Assembly: GCA_037445815.1 (NCBI GenBank)
Contig: JBBIJV010000175.1
Location: forward strand, 1 to 7,621
Direction: 5' to 3'
From: FEN-1219 sp037445815
Lineage (GTDB): Bacteria > Pseudomonadota > Gammaproteobacteria > Steroidobacterales > Rariloculaceae
Length of the DNA stretch: 7,621 bases
This document shows, one piece after another, positions 1-5,637 of the stretch. The notes under the pieces were generated by a model. The model was not told the DNA's origin. It saw nothing but the letters and a program-made list of their open reading frames with translations, and did no database searches. Position 1 is the first letter of the stretch; the number at the start of each line of letters is the position of its first letter. Position numbers and translations under genes: made by a program.

Positions 1-1
1 G

Positions 2-310
2 GAGACGCTCGGTCCCTATCCGGTCCCCCTCACGCCGCGCGCCATCGCCGCGGCGCTGAGACGGGGGACGCCCTTCGTCCACGGGAGCGTCATGATCCGC
101 CGCGAGGCGTACGAGGCGTCGGGCGGCTACCGCGCCGCGTTCGGCGCGGCGCGGCTCGGGCTCATCGCGGCGACGGCCGCGGATCCCGCCTCCGTCTGCA
201 CAACGCCGCCCGTCGCGTACACCGTCGAGCCTGAGGCCGGGCTCACCGCCGCGTTCGCGGCCGCCCTCGAGCGCTATAGGCGGCTGTATCCCGCGATCCG
301 CAAGCTCTAG
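2..310 (+). CDS. Glycosyltransferase family 2-like protein, C-terminal fragment
   Basis: This is the 3' end of a gene that enters from outside the window; the frame is open from base 2 to the TAG at 308-310. The string PFVHGSVMIRREAYEASGGY resembles the segment of family 2 (GT-A fold) glycosyltransferases that follows the donor-sugar site, where a phrase like HGSxMxRRxxxxxxGGYR usually precedes an acidic EDYDL-type motif. Here that acidic motif is not visible: after GGYR the sequence reads AAFGAARLGLIAA. The end is a basic helix (ALERYRRLYPAIRKL), a common ending for such enzymes. The likely role is sugar transfer in cell-surface polysaccharide or glycoprotein synthesis, but the DxD donor region lies outside the window, so donor and acceptor cannot be assigned. 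The internal ATG at 92 is within the conserved segment and is not the real start. Confidence 0.6.
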   Translation, partial: ETLGPYPVPLTPRAIAAALRRGTPFVHGSVMIRREAYEASGGYRAAFGAARLGLIAATAADPASVCTTPPVAYTVEPEAGLTAAFAAALERYRRLYPAIRKL

Positions 311-324
311 GAAGCGCCTGCCCG

Positions 325-342
325 CCGCGGCGTGAGCCGCGG
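325..342. terminator. GC-rich hairpin between convergent genes
   Basis: CCGCGGC (325-331) and GCCGCGG (336-342) form a perfect 7-bp stem around a GTGA loop, 14 bases after the glycosyltransferase stop codon and 20 bases past the end of the convergent protease gene. It is followed by GGTTAGC repeated twice in tandem (341-354) rather than a T-run, so it is at best a weak, possibly bidirectional, intrinsic terminator. Confidence 0.35.
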
Positions 343-362
343 TTAGCGGTTAGCGCGACGAA

Positions 363-752
363 TCAAGCGGCGTTCTTGACGATGCCCGTGGCGATGTTCG
401 GGCTCTCGGGATTCACGTCCACCGTTCGGTCGCGCGGATTCACGACGAGGTCCATCTCCTCCATCGGAATCGCGCCGAGCAGCACCTCGTCGCCGAGCAC
501 GAGGGCACCGACAAAACCAGTGCGATTCTTGAAGCGCAAGACGATCGGGCCGACGTAAGGGTACGTCGCGCGCGACCCGTCGGCGAGCTTCACCTCGCGA
601 TGCTCGATCGCCTCGAGCTTGAGCTGAAGCCGCACATGCTCGGGGATGCACAGAAATACCGATCCCGTGTCGGCGAGCGCGGGGACCTCGACGGGCTTGA
701 GCGTCGGATCGCGCGGGTTGCTGAGTTGCAGTTTGGTCATGACGAGTCCCAT
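363..752 (-). CDS. Retropepsin-like (clan AA) aspartic protease
   Basis: A 129-residue protein with the hallmark LADTGS at residues 26-31; Asp28 would be the catalytic aspartate. As in retropepsins, one such motif per chain implies an active homodimer. The middle (VKLADGS) and the C-terminal half (ALVLGDEVLLGAIPMEEMDLVVNP) match the small bacterial clan AA aspartic protease group, in which LLGAIPxExMD lies near the end. There is no signal peptide or membrane segment, so it should be cytoplasmic. The physiological substrate of this family is not known. Start choice: the family often begins MGLV, which favours position 752, but a GGGA six bases before the ATG at 740 makes that start, four codons shorter, an alternative. 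The gene is divergent from xylA and convergent with the glycosyltransferase, so it stands alone; nothing seen ties it to sugar use. Confidence 0.82.
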   Translation of the reverse strand: MGLVMTKLQLSNPRDPTLKPVEVPALADTGSVFLCIPEHVRLQLKLEAIEHREVKLADGSRATYPYVGPIVLRFKNRTGFVGALVLGDEVLLGAIPMEEMDLVVNPRDRTVDVNPESPNIATGIVKNAA

Positions 753-873
753 CCTGTCAATGTGCCGGTTCCGTCACGCAACATGGACACCGGAAACTGG
801 CCTAAACAACCACTTTATTTTACCGGTCGACGGCGGCACTCCGACGGGCGACACGCTAACGGAGCCGGTCCAA

Positions 874-879
874 TATAAT
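874..879 (+). promoter_or_regulatory. Candidate -10 element of the xylA operon promoter
   Basis: A perfect TATAAT at 874-879 lies 41 bases before the xylA start codon in otherwise GC-rich DNA, predicting transcription from about 886. No good TTGACA-like -35 sits 16-18 bases upstream; the nearest resemblance, GCGACA at 848-853, has a 20-base spacer. A perfect -10 with a poor -35 is compatible with an activator-dependent promoter (inference). The same 168-base intergenic region (753-920) must also carry the promoter of the divergent protease gene, and it includes an AT-rich patch at 811-822. Confidence 0.5.
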
Positions 880-920
880 GCTCTCGTCCCACCAAGAAGA
901 ACGAACGGAGCAGCGGCCCT

Positions 921-2231
921 ATGAGCACCGGCTTCTTCGGCGACGTCGACGAGATCCGCTACGAAGGGCCGGAGAGCCTAAATCCGCTCGCGTTCCGCTG
1001 GTACGACGCGAACCGCGTCGTGCTCGGCAAGCGCCTCGAGGATCACCTGCGCTTCGCCGTCTGCTATTGGCACACGTTCGTCTGGACGGGCGGCGACGCG
1101 TTCGGCGGCCAGACGTTCGACCGGCCGTGGTTCGGCGACACGCTCGAGCACGCGAAGCGCAAGGCCGACGTCGCGTTCGAGATGTTCACCGCGCTCGGCG
1201 TGCCGTACTACTGCTTCCACGACGCCGACGTGCGGCCGGAGGGCGCGACGTTCGCCGAGAACACGCGGAACCTGAACGCGGTCGTCGACTACCTCGAGCG
1301 CAAGCAAGCCGAGACGGGCGTCGAGCTCCTATGGGGCACCGCGAACCTCTTCTCGCACCGCCGCTACATGGCCGGCGCCGCCACGAACCCCGATCCCGAC
1401 GTGTTCGCGTTCGCGGCCGCCACGGTGAAGACCTGCATCGACGTGACGCACCGCCTCCGCGGCGAAAACTACGTGCTCTGGGGCGGCCGCGAGGGCTACG
1501 AGACGCTGCTGAACACCGATCTCAGACGCGAGCTCGATCAGCTCGGCCGGTTCCTCTCGCTCGTCGTCGATTACAAGCACAAGATCGGCTTCAAGGGCAC
1601 GATCCTGGTCGAGCCGAAGCCACAGGAGCCGACGAAGCATCAGTACGACTTCGACGTCGCTGCCGTCTACGGCTTCTTGAAGCGCTACGGCCTCGAGCGC
1701 GAGGTGAAGGTCAACATCGAGCACGGCCACGCCGTGCTCGCGGGGCATTCCTTCGATCACGAGATCGCGCTCGCGAACGCGCTCGGCATCTTCGGCTCGA
1801 TCGACATGAACAGGAACGACTACCAGTCGGGCTGGGACACGGACCAGTTTCCGAACAACGTGCTCGACACGGCGCTTGCCTACTACCAGATCCTGCGCGG
1901 CGGCGGCTTCACGACGGGCGGCACGAACTTCGACGCGAAGCTGCGCCGCCAGTCGCTCGAGCCCGACGATCTCTTGATCGGCCACATCGGCGCCATGGAC
2001 ACGTGCGCCCGCGCGCTGCTCGGGGCGGCCAAGATGCTCGAGGACGGCGCGCTCGAAGAGCCGCTGCGCGAGCGCTACGCGGCGTGGGATACGCCGGAAG
2101 CCGAGAAGCTGCTCGCCGGCGACGTCCCGCTCGACGAGATCGAGCGGCGCGTGCGCGCCAAGGCAACGGATCCGCAGCCGCGCTCCGGCAAGCAGGAGCT
2201 GCTCGAAAACATCGTCAACCGCTACGTCTGA
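921..2231 (+). CDS. xylA: Xylose isomerase
   Basis: A 436-residue cytoplasmic enzyme that interconverts D-xylose and D-xylulose, the first step of isomerase-type xylose catabolism; many members also act on glucose. Length and sequence fit the long (class II) xylose isomerases, of which E. coli XylA is one. The TIM-barrel active site is complete: YWHTF (49-53), FHDADV with His100 and Asp103 for ring opening, VEPKP with Glu231, NIEHGH with Glu267 and His270, SIDMNRND with Asp295, GWDTDQFPNN with Asp306 and Asp308, and NFDAK with Asp338. The metal ligands occur at the E. coli spacing, offset by one residue. The ATG at 921 follows a GGAG (907-910) by ten bases. It is the first gene of a three-gene operon; a 28-base gap separates it from the next gene. 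No xylulokinase gene follows, so kinase and transporter must be encoded elsewhere. Confidence 0.97.
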   Translation: MSTGFFGDVDEIRYEGPESLNPLAFRWYDANRVVLGKRLEDHLRFAVCYWHTFVWTGGDAFGGQTFDRPWFGDTLEHAKRKADVAFEMFTALGVPYYCFHDADVRPEGATFAENTRNLNAVVDYLERKQAETGVELLWGTANLFSHRRYMAGAATNPDPDVFAFAAATVKTCIDVTHRLRGENYVLWGGREGYETLLNTDLRRELDQLGRFLSLVVDYKHKIGFKGTILVEPKPQEPTKHQYDFDVAAVYGFLKRYGLEREVKVNIEHGHAVLAGHSFDHEIALANALGIFGSIDMNRNDYQSGWDTDQFPNNVLDTALAYYQILRGGGFTTGGTNFDAKLRRQSLEPDDLLIGHIGAMDTCARALLGAAKMLEDGALEEPLRERYAAWDTPEAEKLLAGDVPLDEIERRVRAKATDPQPRSGKQELLENIVNRYV

Positions 2232-2259
2232 AGCGGACGAAGCACACTCGGGGAGCGAC

Positions 2260-3318
2260 ATGAGAACCATCAAGGGACCCGGCCTTTTTCTCGCGCAGTT
2301 CGCCGGCGACAAAGCGCCGTTCAACTCGTGGGATTCGATCACGCGCTGGGCCGCCGACTGCGGCTACGTCGGCGTGCAGGTGCCGTCGTGGGACGCGCGG
2401 CTTTTCGACCTCGAGAAGGCCGCGACGTCGAAGACGTACTGCGACGAGATCGCGGGCGTCGCGCGCACGAACGGCGTGGTCGTCACGGAGCTCTCGACGC
2501 ACTTGCAAGGCCAGCTCGTGGCCGTTCATCCGGCCTACGACATCCCGTTCGACGGCTTCGCGGCGCCGCACGTGCGCGGCAACCCGCAGGCGCGCACCGA
2601 ATGGGCCGTCGACCAGGTCAAGAAGTGCCTCACGGCGTCGAAGAACTTGGGGTTGAACGCGATGGCGACGTTCTCGGGCGCGCTCGCGTGGCCGTATCTC
2701 TATCCCTGGCCGCAGCGCCCGGCCGGCCTCGTCGAGACGGCGTTCGACGAGCTCGCGCGCCGCTGGCGGCCGATCCTCGATCACGCCGAGGACTGCGGCG
2801 TCGACTGCTGCTTCGAGATCCACCCCGGCGAAGACCTGCACGACGGCGTGACGTACGAAATGTTCTGGGAGCGCACGAGCAGGCATCCGCGCGCGTGCAT
2901 GCTGTTCGACCCGTCCCACTACGTGCTCCAGTGCCTCGACTACCTCGAGCACATCGACATCTATCACGAGCGCATCCGCATGTTTCACGTGAAGGACGCG
3001 GAATTCAACCCGACGGGGCGCCAGGGCGTGTACGGCGGGTATCAGAATTGGGTGAACCGCGCGGGCCGCTTCCGCTCGACGGGCGACGGCCAGGTGAACT
3101 TCAAGGGCATCTTCTCGAAGTTCGCCGCTTATGGTTATCGCGGCTGGGCCGTCGTCGAGTGGGAATGCGCGCTGAAGCACCCGGAAGACGGCGCGCGCGA
3201 GGGCGCGAAGTTCGTGCGCGAGCACATCATCCGCGTCACGGAGCGAGCGTTCGACGACTTCGCGGACGCCGGCACGGACCAGGCCGCGAATCGCCGCATG
3301 CTCGGCTTCTCGCAATGA
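2260..3318 (+). CDS. Sugar phosphate isomerase/epimerase family TIM-barrel protein
   Basis: A 352-residue protein of the xylose isomerase-like TIM-barrel superfamily, which includes tagatose/psicose 3-epimerases and the inositol enzymes IolE and IolI. It begins MRTIKGPGLFLAQFAGD and has TELSTHLQGQLVAVHP at 76-91. Likely divalent-metal ligands are Glu186 (FEIHPGED), Asp217 (FDPSHY), His243 (FHVKDAEF) and Glu300 (VVEWE), the usual E-D-H-E set of this superfamily. No signal peptide is present, so it is cytoplasmic. The start at 2260 has GGGGAG five bases upstream. Its stop overlaps the next start as ATGA, so it is probably translationally coupled to the Gfo/Idh/MocA oxidoreductase. Such pairs typically isomerise or epimerise a free sugar, cyclitol or keto-sugar that the dehydrogenase makes or uses. 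The actual substrate cannot be read from sequence; a pentose, inositol or 3-keto-sugar is possible. It is a paralogue-like partner of XylA, not a second xylA. Confidence 0.88.
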   Translation: MRTIKGPGLFLAQFAGDKAPFNSWDSITRWAADCGYVGVQVPSWDARLFDLEKAATSKTYCDEIAGVARTNGVVVTELSTHLQGQLVAVHPAYDIPFDGFAAPHVRGNPQARTEWAVDQVKKCLTASKNLGLNAMATFSGALAWPYLYPWPQRPAGLVETAFDELARRWRPILDHAEDCGVDCCFEIHPGEDLHDGVTYEMFWERTSRHPRACMLFDPSHYVLQCLDYLEHIDIYHERIRMFHVKDAEFNPTGRQGVYGGYQNWVNRAGRFRSTGDGQVNFKGIFSKFAAYGYRGWAVVEWECALKHPEDGAREGAKFVREHIIRVTERAFDDFADAGTDQAANRRMLGFSQ

Positions 3319-4484
3319 CGATCGAAGGCAGGACCGAGCAGCGCGCACCGCGCATTCGGCTCGGCATGGTCGGCGGCGGCATCGACGCCTTCATCGGTGG
3401 CGTGCACCGCATCGCGGCGCGGCTCGACGACAAGTTCGAGCTCGTGGCAGGCGCGCTCTCGTCGAGCCCGGAACGATCGCTGAAGTCGGGCGCCGCGCTC
3501 GGTCTCGACCCGAAGCGCACCTACGGCGACTTCAAGGAGATGGCCGTCCGCGAGGCGCGCTTGAAAGACGGCATCGAGGCCGTCGCGATCGTGACGCCGA
3601 ACCACATGCACTATCCCGTCGCGCGCGAGTTCTTGAAGCGCGGCATCCACGTGATCTGCGACAAGCCGCTTGCATCGACGCTCGCCGACGCGAAGAAGCT
3701 CGCGAAGCTCGCAGCAGAGAGCGACGCGCTGTTCGTCCTCACGCACAACTACACGGGCTATCCGCTGGTGCGCCACGCCCGCGAGCTCGTGCGCACGGGC
3801 AAGCTCGGTGAGCTCCGCCTCGTGCAAGTCGAGTACGTGCAGGACTGGCTCGCCGAGCCCGTCGAGCAGACGGGACAGAAGCAGGCCGCGTGGCGTACGG
3901 ATCCCGAGCGCTCCGGCGCCGGCGGCGCGACGGGCGACATCGGCACGCACGCGTACAACCTCGCGCAGTTCGTCACGGGCCTCGAGCTCGAAGCGCTCGC
4001 CGCCGACGTGCACACGTTCGTCGAAGGCCGCCGCCTCGACGACAACGCGCACGTGCTGCTCCGCTACAAAGGCGGCGCGAAAGGCATGCTCTGGTGCAGC
4101 CAGGTGGCCGTCGGTCAAGAGAACGGCTTGCGGCTCCGCGTATACGGCTCGAAGGGCGGCCTCGAGTGGGCGCAAGAGGACCCGAACTACTTGTACTGGA
4201 CGAAGCTCGGCGAGCCGCGGCAGCGCATCACGCGCTCGGGCGCAGGCGCCGGCCCCGAAGCCGCGCGCATGACGCGGATTCCTTCGGGCCACCCCGAGGG
4301 CTATCTCGAAGCGTTCGCGAACATCTACTCCGAAGCCGCGGCCGCGATCAACGCGAAGAAGGCCGGCAAGCCCGTCGACGGCAGAGTCGTGTATCCCACC
4401 GTGGCGGACGGCGTGAAGGGCCTGGCGTTCGTCGAGGCCTGCGTGGCGTCGTCGCGGCGGAACGGGGCGTGGGTGAAGCTGTGA
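3315..4484 (+). CDS. Gfo/Idh/MocA family NAD(P)-dependent oxidoreductase
   Basis: A 389-residue cytoplasmic dehydrogenase. The N-terminal Rossmann domain shows IRLGMVGGG (14-22) as the dinucleotide-binding turn, AIVTPNHMHYPVA (91-103), and CDKPLA (115-120) in place of the common EKP, with Lys117 as the expected catalytic lysine. The C-terminal substrate domain carries GDIGTHAYNLAQFVTG (207-222), where Asp208 and His212 match the catalytic pair of inositol dehydrogenase and glucose-fructose oxidoreductase relatives. The family oxidises or reduces hydroxyl/keto groups of sugars, sugar acids or cyclitols. The ATG at 3315 overlaps the upstream TGA and lacks a clear ribosome-binding site, which supports coupling to the isomerase gene. 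The frame is open far upstream (from 2328), but that stretch is only the shadow of the isomerase gene and the Rossmann fold begins just after 3315. The specific substrate is unknown. Confidence 0.9.
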   Translation: MTIEGRTEQRAPRIRLGMVGGGIDAFIGGVHRIAARLDDKFELVAGALSSSPERSLKSGAALGLDPKRTYGDFKEMAVREARLKDGIEAVAIVTPNHMHYPVAREFLKRGIHVICDKPLASTLADAKKLAKLAAESDALFVLTHNYTGYPLVRHARELVRTGKLGELRLVQVEYVQDWLAEPVEQTGQKQAAWRTDPERSGAGGATGDIGTHAYNLAQFVTGLELEALAADVHTFVEGRRLDDNAHVLLRYKGGAKGMLWCSQVAVGQENGLRLRVYGSKGGLEWAQEDPNYLYWTKLGEPRQRITRSGAGAGPEAARMTRIPSGHPEGYLEAFANIYSEAAAAINAKKAGKPVDGRVVYPTVADGVKGLAFVEACVASSRRNGAWVKL

Positions 4485-4645
4485 CGGGCTCGCGCCTCAT
4501 CGGCTCGCGCCGAACACTTCGTCGAACGGAGAATCCGAGCCGAGTGCCGCGAGCTGCCGCGCTGCCGGGCGAGACGCCGCCACGGGCCGGTCACCTCGAG
4601 CGCTTTCGACAGCGGGACGGCGACCAAGTACAGCGGCAGGTAAGA

Positions 4646-4667
4646 TGCAGCGAGGCGGATCGCTGCA
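4646..4667 (-). terminator. Perfect 8-bp hairpin after hepT
   Basis: TGCAGCGA (4646-4653) and TCGCTGCA (4660-4667) are exact inverted repeats around a six-base loop. The structure begins 12 bases past the hepT stop on the minus strand and lies in the 194-base gap between the convergent oxidoreductase and hepT genes. Only a broken T-rich tail (TCTT) follows on the minus strand, so efficiency as an intrinsic terminator is uncertain. The rest of the gap (4485-4645) shows no gene; it has a 10-base direct repeat GGCTCGCGCC at 4487 and 4502. Confidence 0.45.
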
Positions 4668-4678
4668 CACAGGTGGGC

Positions 4679-5089
4679 CTAGGAAGCTTCGACTGCCGCG
4701 ACGACTTCTGCGAACCGTTCGATCGGCTCGATCTCGTTCAACGCCGCGATGACGCGCTCGAGATCGAGCGCCACGTACGCGTGGATGACGACGTTGCGAA
4801 AACCCGGCAGCCGCTCGAGCTTCGCAACGAGCTCAGGCGCGAAACGCGCATCGCGCACCAAGTTCTTGATCGCTGCCGTGTAGTCCTCGAACCGATCGCC
4901 GCGGCGCGACGAGAGCTCTGCTGCCACGTCGATCACGAGCTGTGCCAGGGTCAGCAGCGTGAACAAGACGTCGTTGCGCAGGGAAAGATCGCGCTCGAGC
5001 GCCGCAGTGTCCGGCACGCGTGGCTGCAATGTGCGCGCATGCGCCAGGTAGCGCTTCAGCTCGGCCAGCCGCTCGACGAGGTAGGTCAT
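4679..5089 (-). CDS. hepT: HepT-like (DUF86) HEPN toxin
   Basis: A 136-residue all-helical HEPN-domain protein of the HepT/DUF86 family, the toxin half of MntA-HepT systems. HepT proteins are RNases in characterised cases. The defining RX4HXY motif is intact: Arg98, His103 and Tyr105 in FRNVVIHAYV. The rest fits the family too: MTYLVERLAELKRYL at the start, SLRNDVLFTLLTLAQLVIDVAAEL (36-59), and GDRFEDYTAAIKNL (64-77). In the family, MntA neutralises HepT by adding AMP residues to the motif tyrosine. Start: the ATG at 5089 has GAGG three bases upstream and matches the family's usual N-terminus; it overlaps a TGA at 5088-5086 in the frame of the MntA C-terminus, the ATGA coupling expected of such a pair. 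The upstream mntA is damaged. Its N-terminal frame also runs into hepT without a stop, so a 223-residue fusion from 5350 is formally possible. Confidence 0.88.
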   Translation of the reverse strand: MTYLVERLAELKRYLAHARTLQPRVPDTAALERDLSLRNDVLFTLLTLAQLVIDVAAELSSRRGDRFEDYTAAIKNLVRDARFAPELVAKLERLPGFRNVVIHAYVALDLERVIAALNEIEPIERFAEVVAAVEAS

Positions 5090-5350
5090 CGACCTCGGAT
5101 CGCGCGCAGCTTGGCACCCCGCGTGCGGCGCAGGAACGGCTCTAGATCGGCCGCGCGAAGCTGTGCATCGCGCCGGAAATCTCGCCGCAGGGGTCGAATA
5201 GGCGGCGCGGTCGAGCAAAATCCCGATGTCGACGTCGCTCTCCTTGTGGGAGCGTCCCTCCCGGTAGCTTCCGAAAAGGTAAGCGGCGGCCACGCCGTCG
5301 CGATCCAGCGTTCGAGCCAAGGTTGCTTCGAGATCGGCGAGCGCACGCAT
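5086..5350 (-). pseudogene. mntA: MntA-like nucleotidyltransferase antitoxin, internally deleted and frameshifted
   Basis: The 5' part, from ATG 5350, encodes a minimal nucleotidyltransferase start: YLFGSYREGRSHKESDVDI contains the MntA motif GSX10DXD exactly (Gly27-Ser28, Asp39, Asp41), followed by LLDRAAYSTPAARF (45-58). After about 5177 this frame becomes proline/arginine-rich and unlike the family. A different minus frame in the same place reads RRDAQLRAADLEPFLRR and then GAKLRAIRG; this resembles the C-terminal tail of MntA proteins and ends at a TGA overlapping the hepT start. The two recognisable parts total about 89 residues against roughly 130-140 for this MntA type, so the strand with the VDxVxLN-like motif and following helix seems lost by an out-of-frame deletion near 5175-5190. 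What is seen is the motif and the frame change; the deletion is inferred. A sequencing error alone would not restore the missing middle. A TAATAT at 5364-5359 could be a -10 box for a nearly leaderless transcript. Confidence 0.72.
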
Positions 5351-5408
5351 CGAGCTGCATATTAGCGCGCGCCACCCCCGCCGTCGCGGCGGTGAACCGG
5401 CTAGGCCG

Positions 5409-5605
5409 TCATAGCGCCCGTGTTCGGCCGGCGCGTGCCGCCGGCGACGCAACGGCGGCGCCGATCGCGAGCAGCGTTACGGTGGCGCCGACGAAGACCA
5501 GGGGATCACGGGCCCGACTTTCATAACGACCGAGAAGACGGCCGTGCCGGCCGAAAGCCCGAGCGCAAGCGCGAGCACAGCGACCGCCGTGACGCCCGGG
5601 CTACG
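5409..5605 (-). pseudogene. Remnant of a MacB/ADOP-type ABC transporter permease
   Basis: Two short membrane-protein scraps lie end to end in different minus frames. The first (5605-5507) reads RSPGVTAVAVLALALG and then TAVFSVV, close to the first transmembrane segment of MacB-like 'orphan' permeases (typically SPGFTAVAVLTLALGIGANTAIFSVVN). The second (5507-5409, ending at a TGA) begins DPLVFVGATVTLLAIGAAVA and continues PAAR, resembling the last transmembrane helix and end of the same proteins (DPLTFxxVALLLxxVALLA followed by PARRA). A full permease has about 400-800 residues; fewer than 70 are left here, so nearly the whole middle is missing. The first scrap has no clear start codon. This stretch makes up most of the 287-base gap between the NTF2-like gene and mntA; nothing else coding is seen in it. 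Chance hydrophobic translation of GC-rich DNA is the main alternative. Confidence 0.5.
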
Positions 5606-5637
5606 TGCGGCTCGGGAAGCTCGGGCTGCGGGCCGCG

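Noticed and set aside
854..861. CGCTAACG upstream of xylA as a LacI-type operator half-site
   Set aside because: The other half of the palindrome is absent (848-854 does not match), so a single 8-base resemblance is not enough.
878..2263. Long plus-strand open frame overlapping xylA in another frame
   Set aside because: The translation is almost entirely Arg/Ala/Pro-rich low-complexity sequence, typical of a shifted frame in GC-rich DNA, while the xylA frame holds every active-site motif.
1329..2342. Long minus-strand open frame opposite xylA
   Set aside because: It is the antisense shadow of xylA; composition is Val/Ala/Arg/Glu-rich with no recognisable motif and it crosses a real gene boundary. 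The similar minus frames at 2215-3348 and 3135-4292 fail for the same reason.
2328..3314. Upstream extension of the oxidoreductase frame to give 718 residues
   Set aside because: The extra residues are Arg-rich shadow of the isomerase gene; the Rossmann fold begins right after the ATG at 3315, which forms an ATGA overlap.
4565..4678. Hydrophobic minus-strand stretch after hepT (AAIRLAASYLPLYLVAVPL), possibly a membrane-protein remnant
   Set aside because: It starts directly after the hepT stop with only a TTG as possible start, spans the perfect hairpin at 4646-4667 and soon becomes Arg/Ser-rich; chance translation is more likely, and no family is recognised.
5594..5626. Inverted repeat GCCCGGGCT / AGCTCGGGC after the NTF2-like gene as a terminator
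   Set aside because: The stem has one mismatch, a 15-base loop and no T-run, and it lies in the permease remnant; GC-rich DNA makes such pairs by chance.
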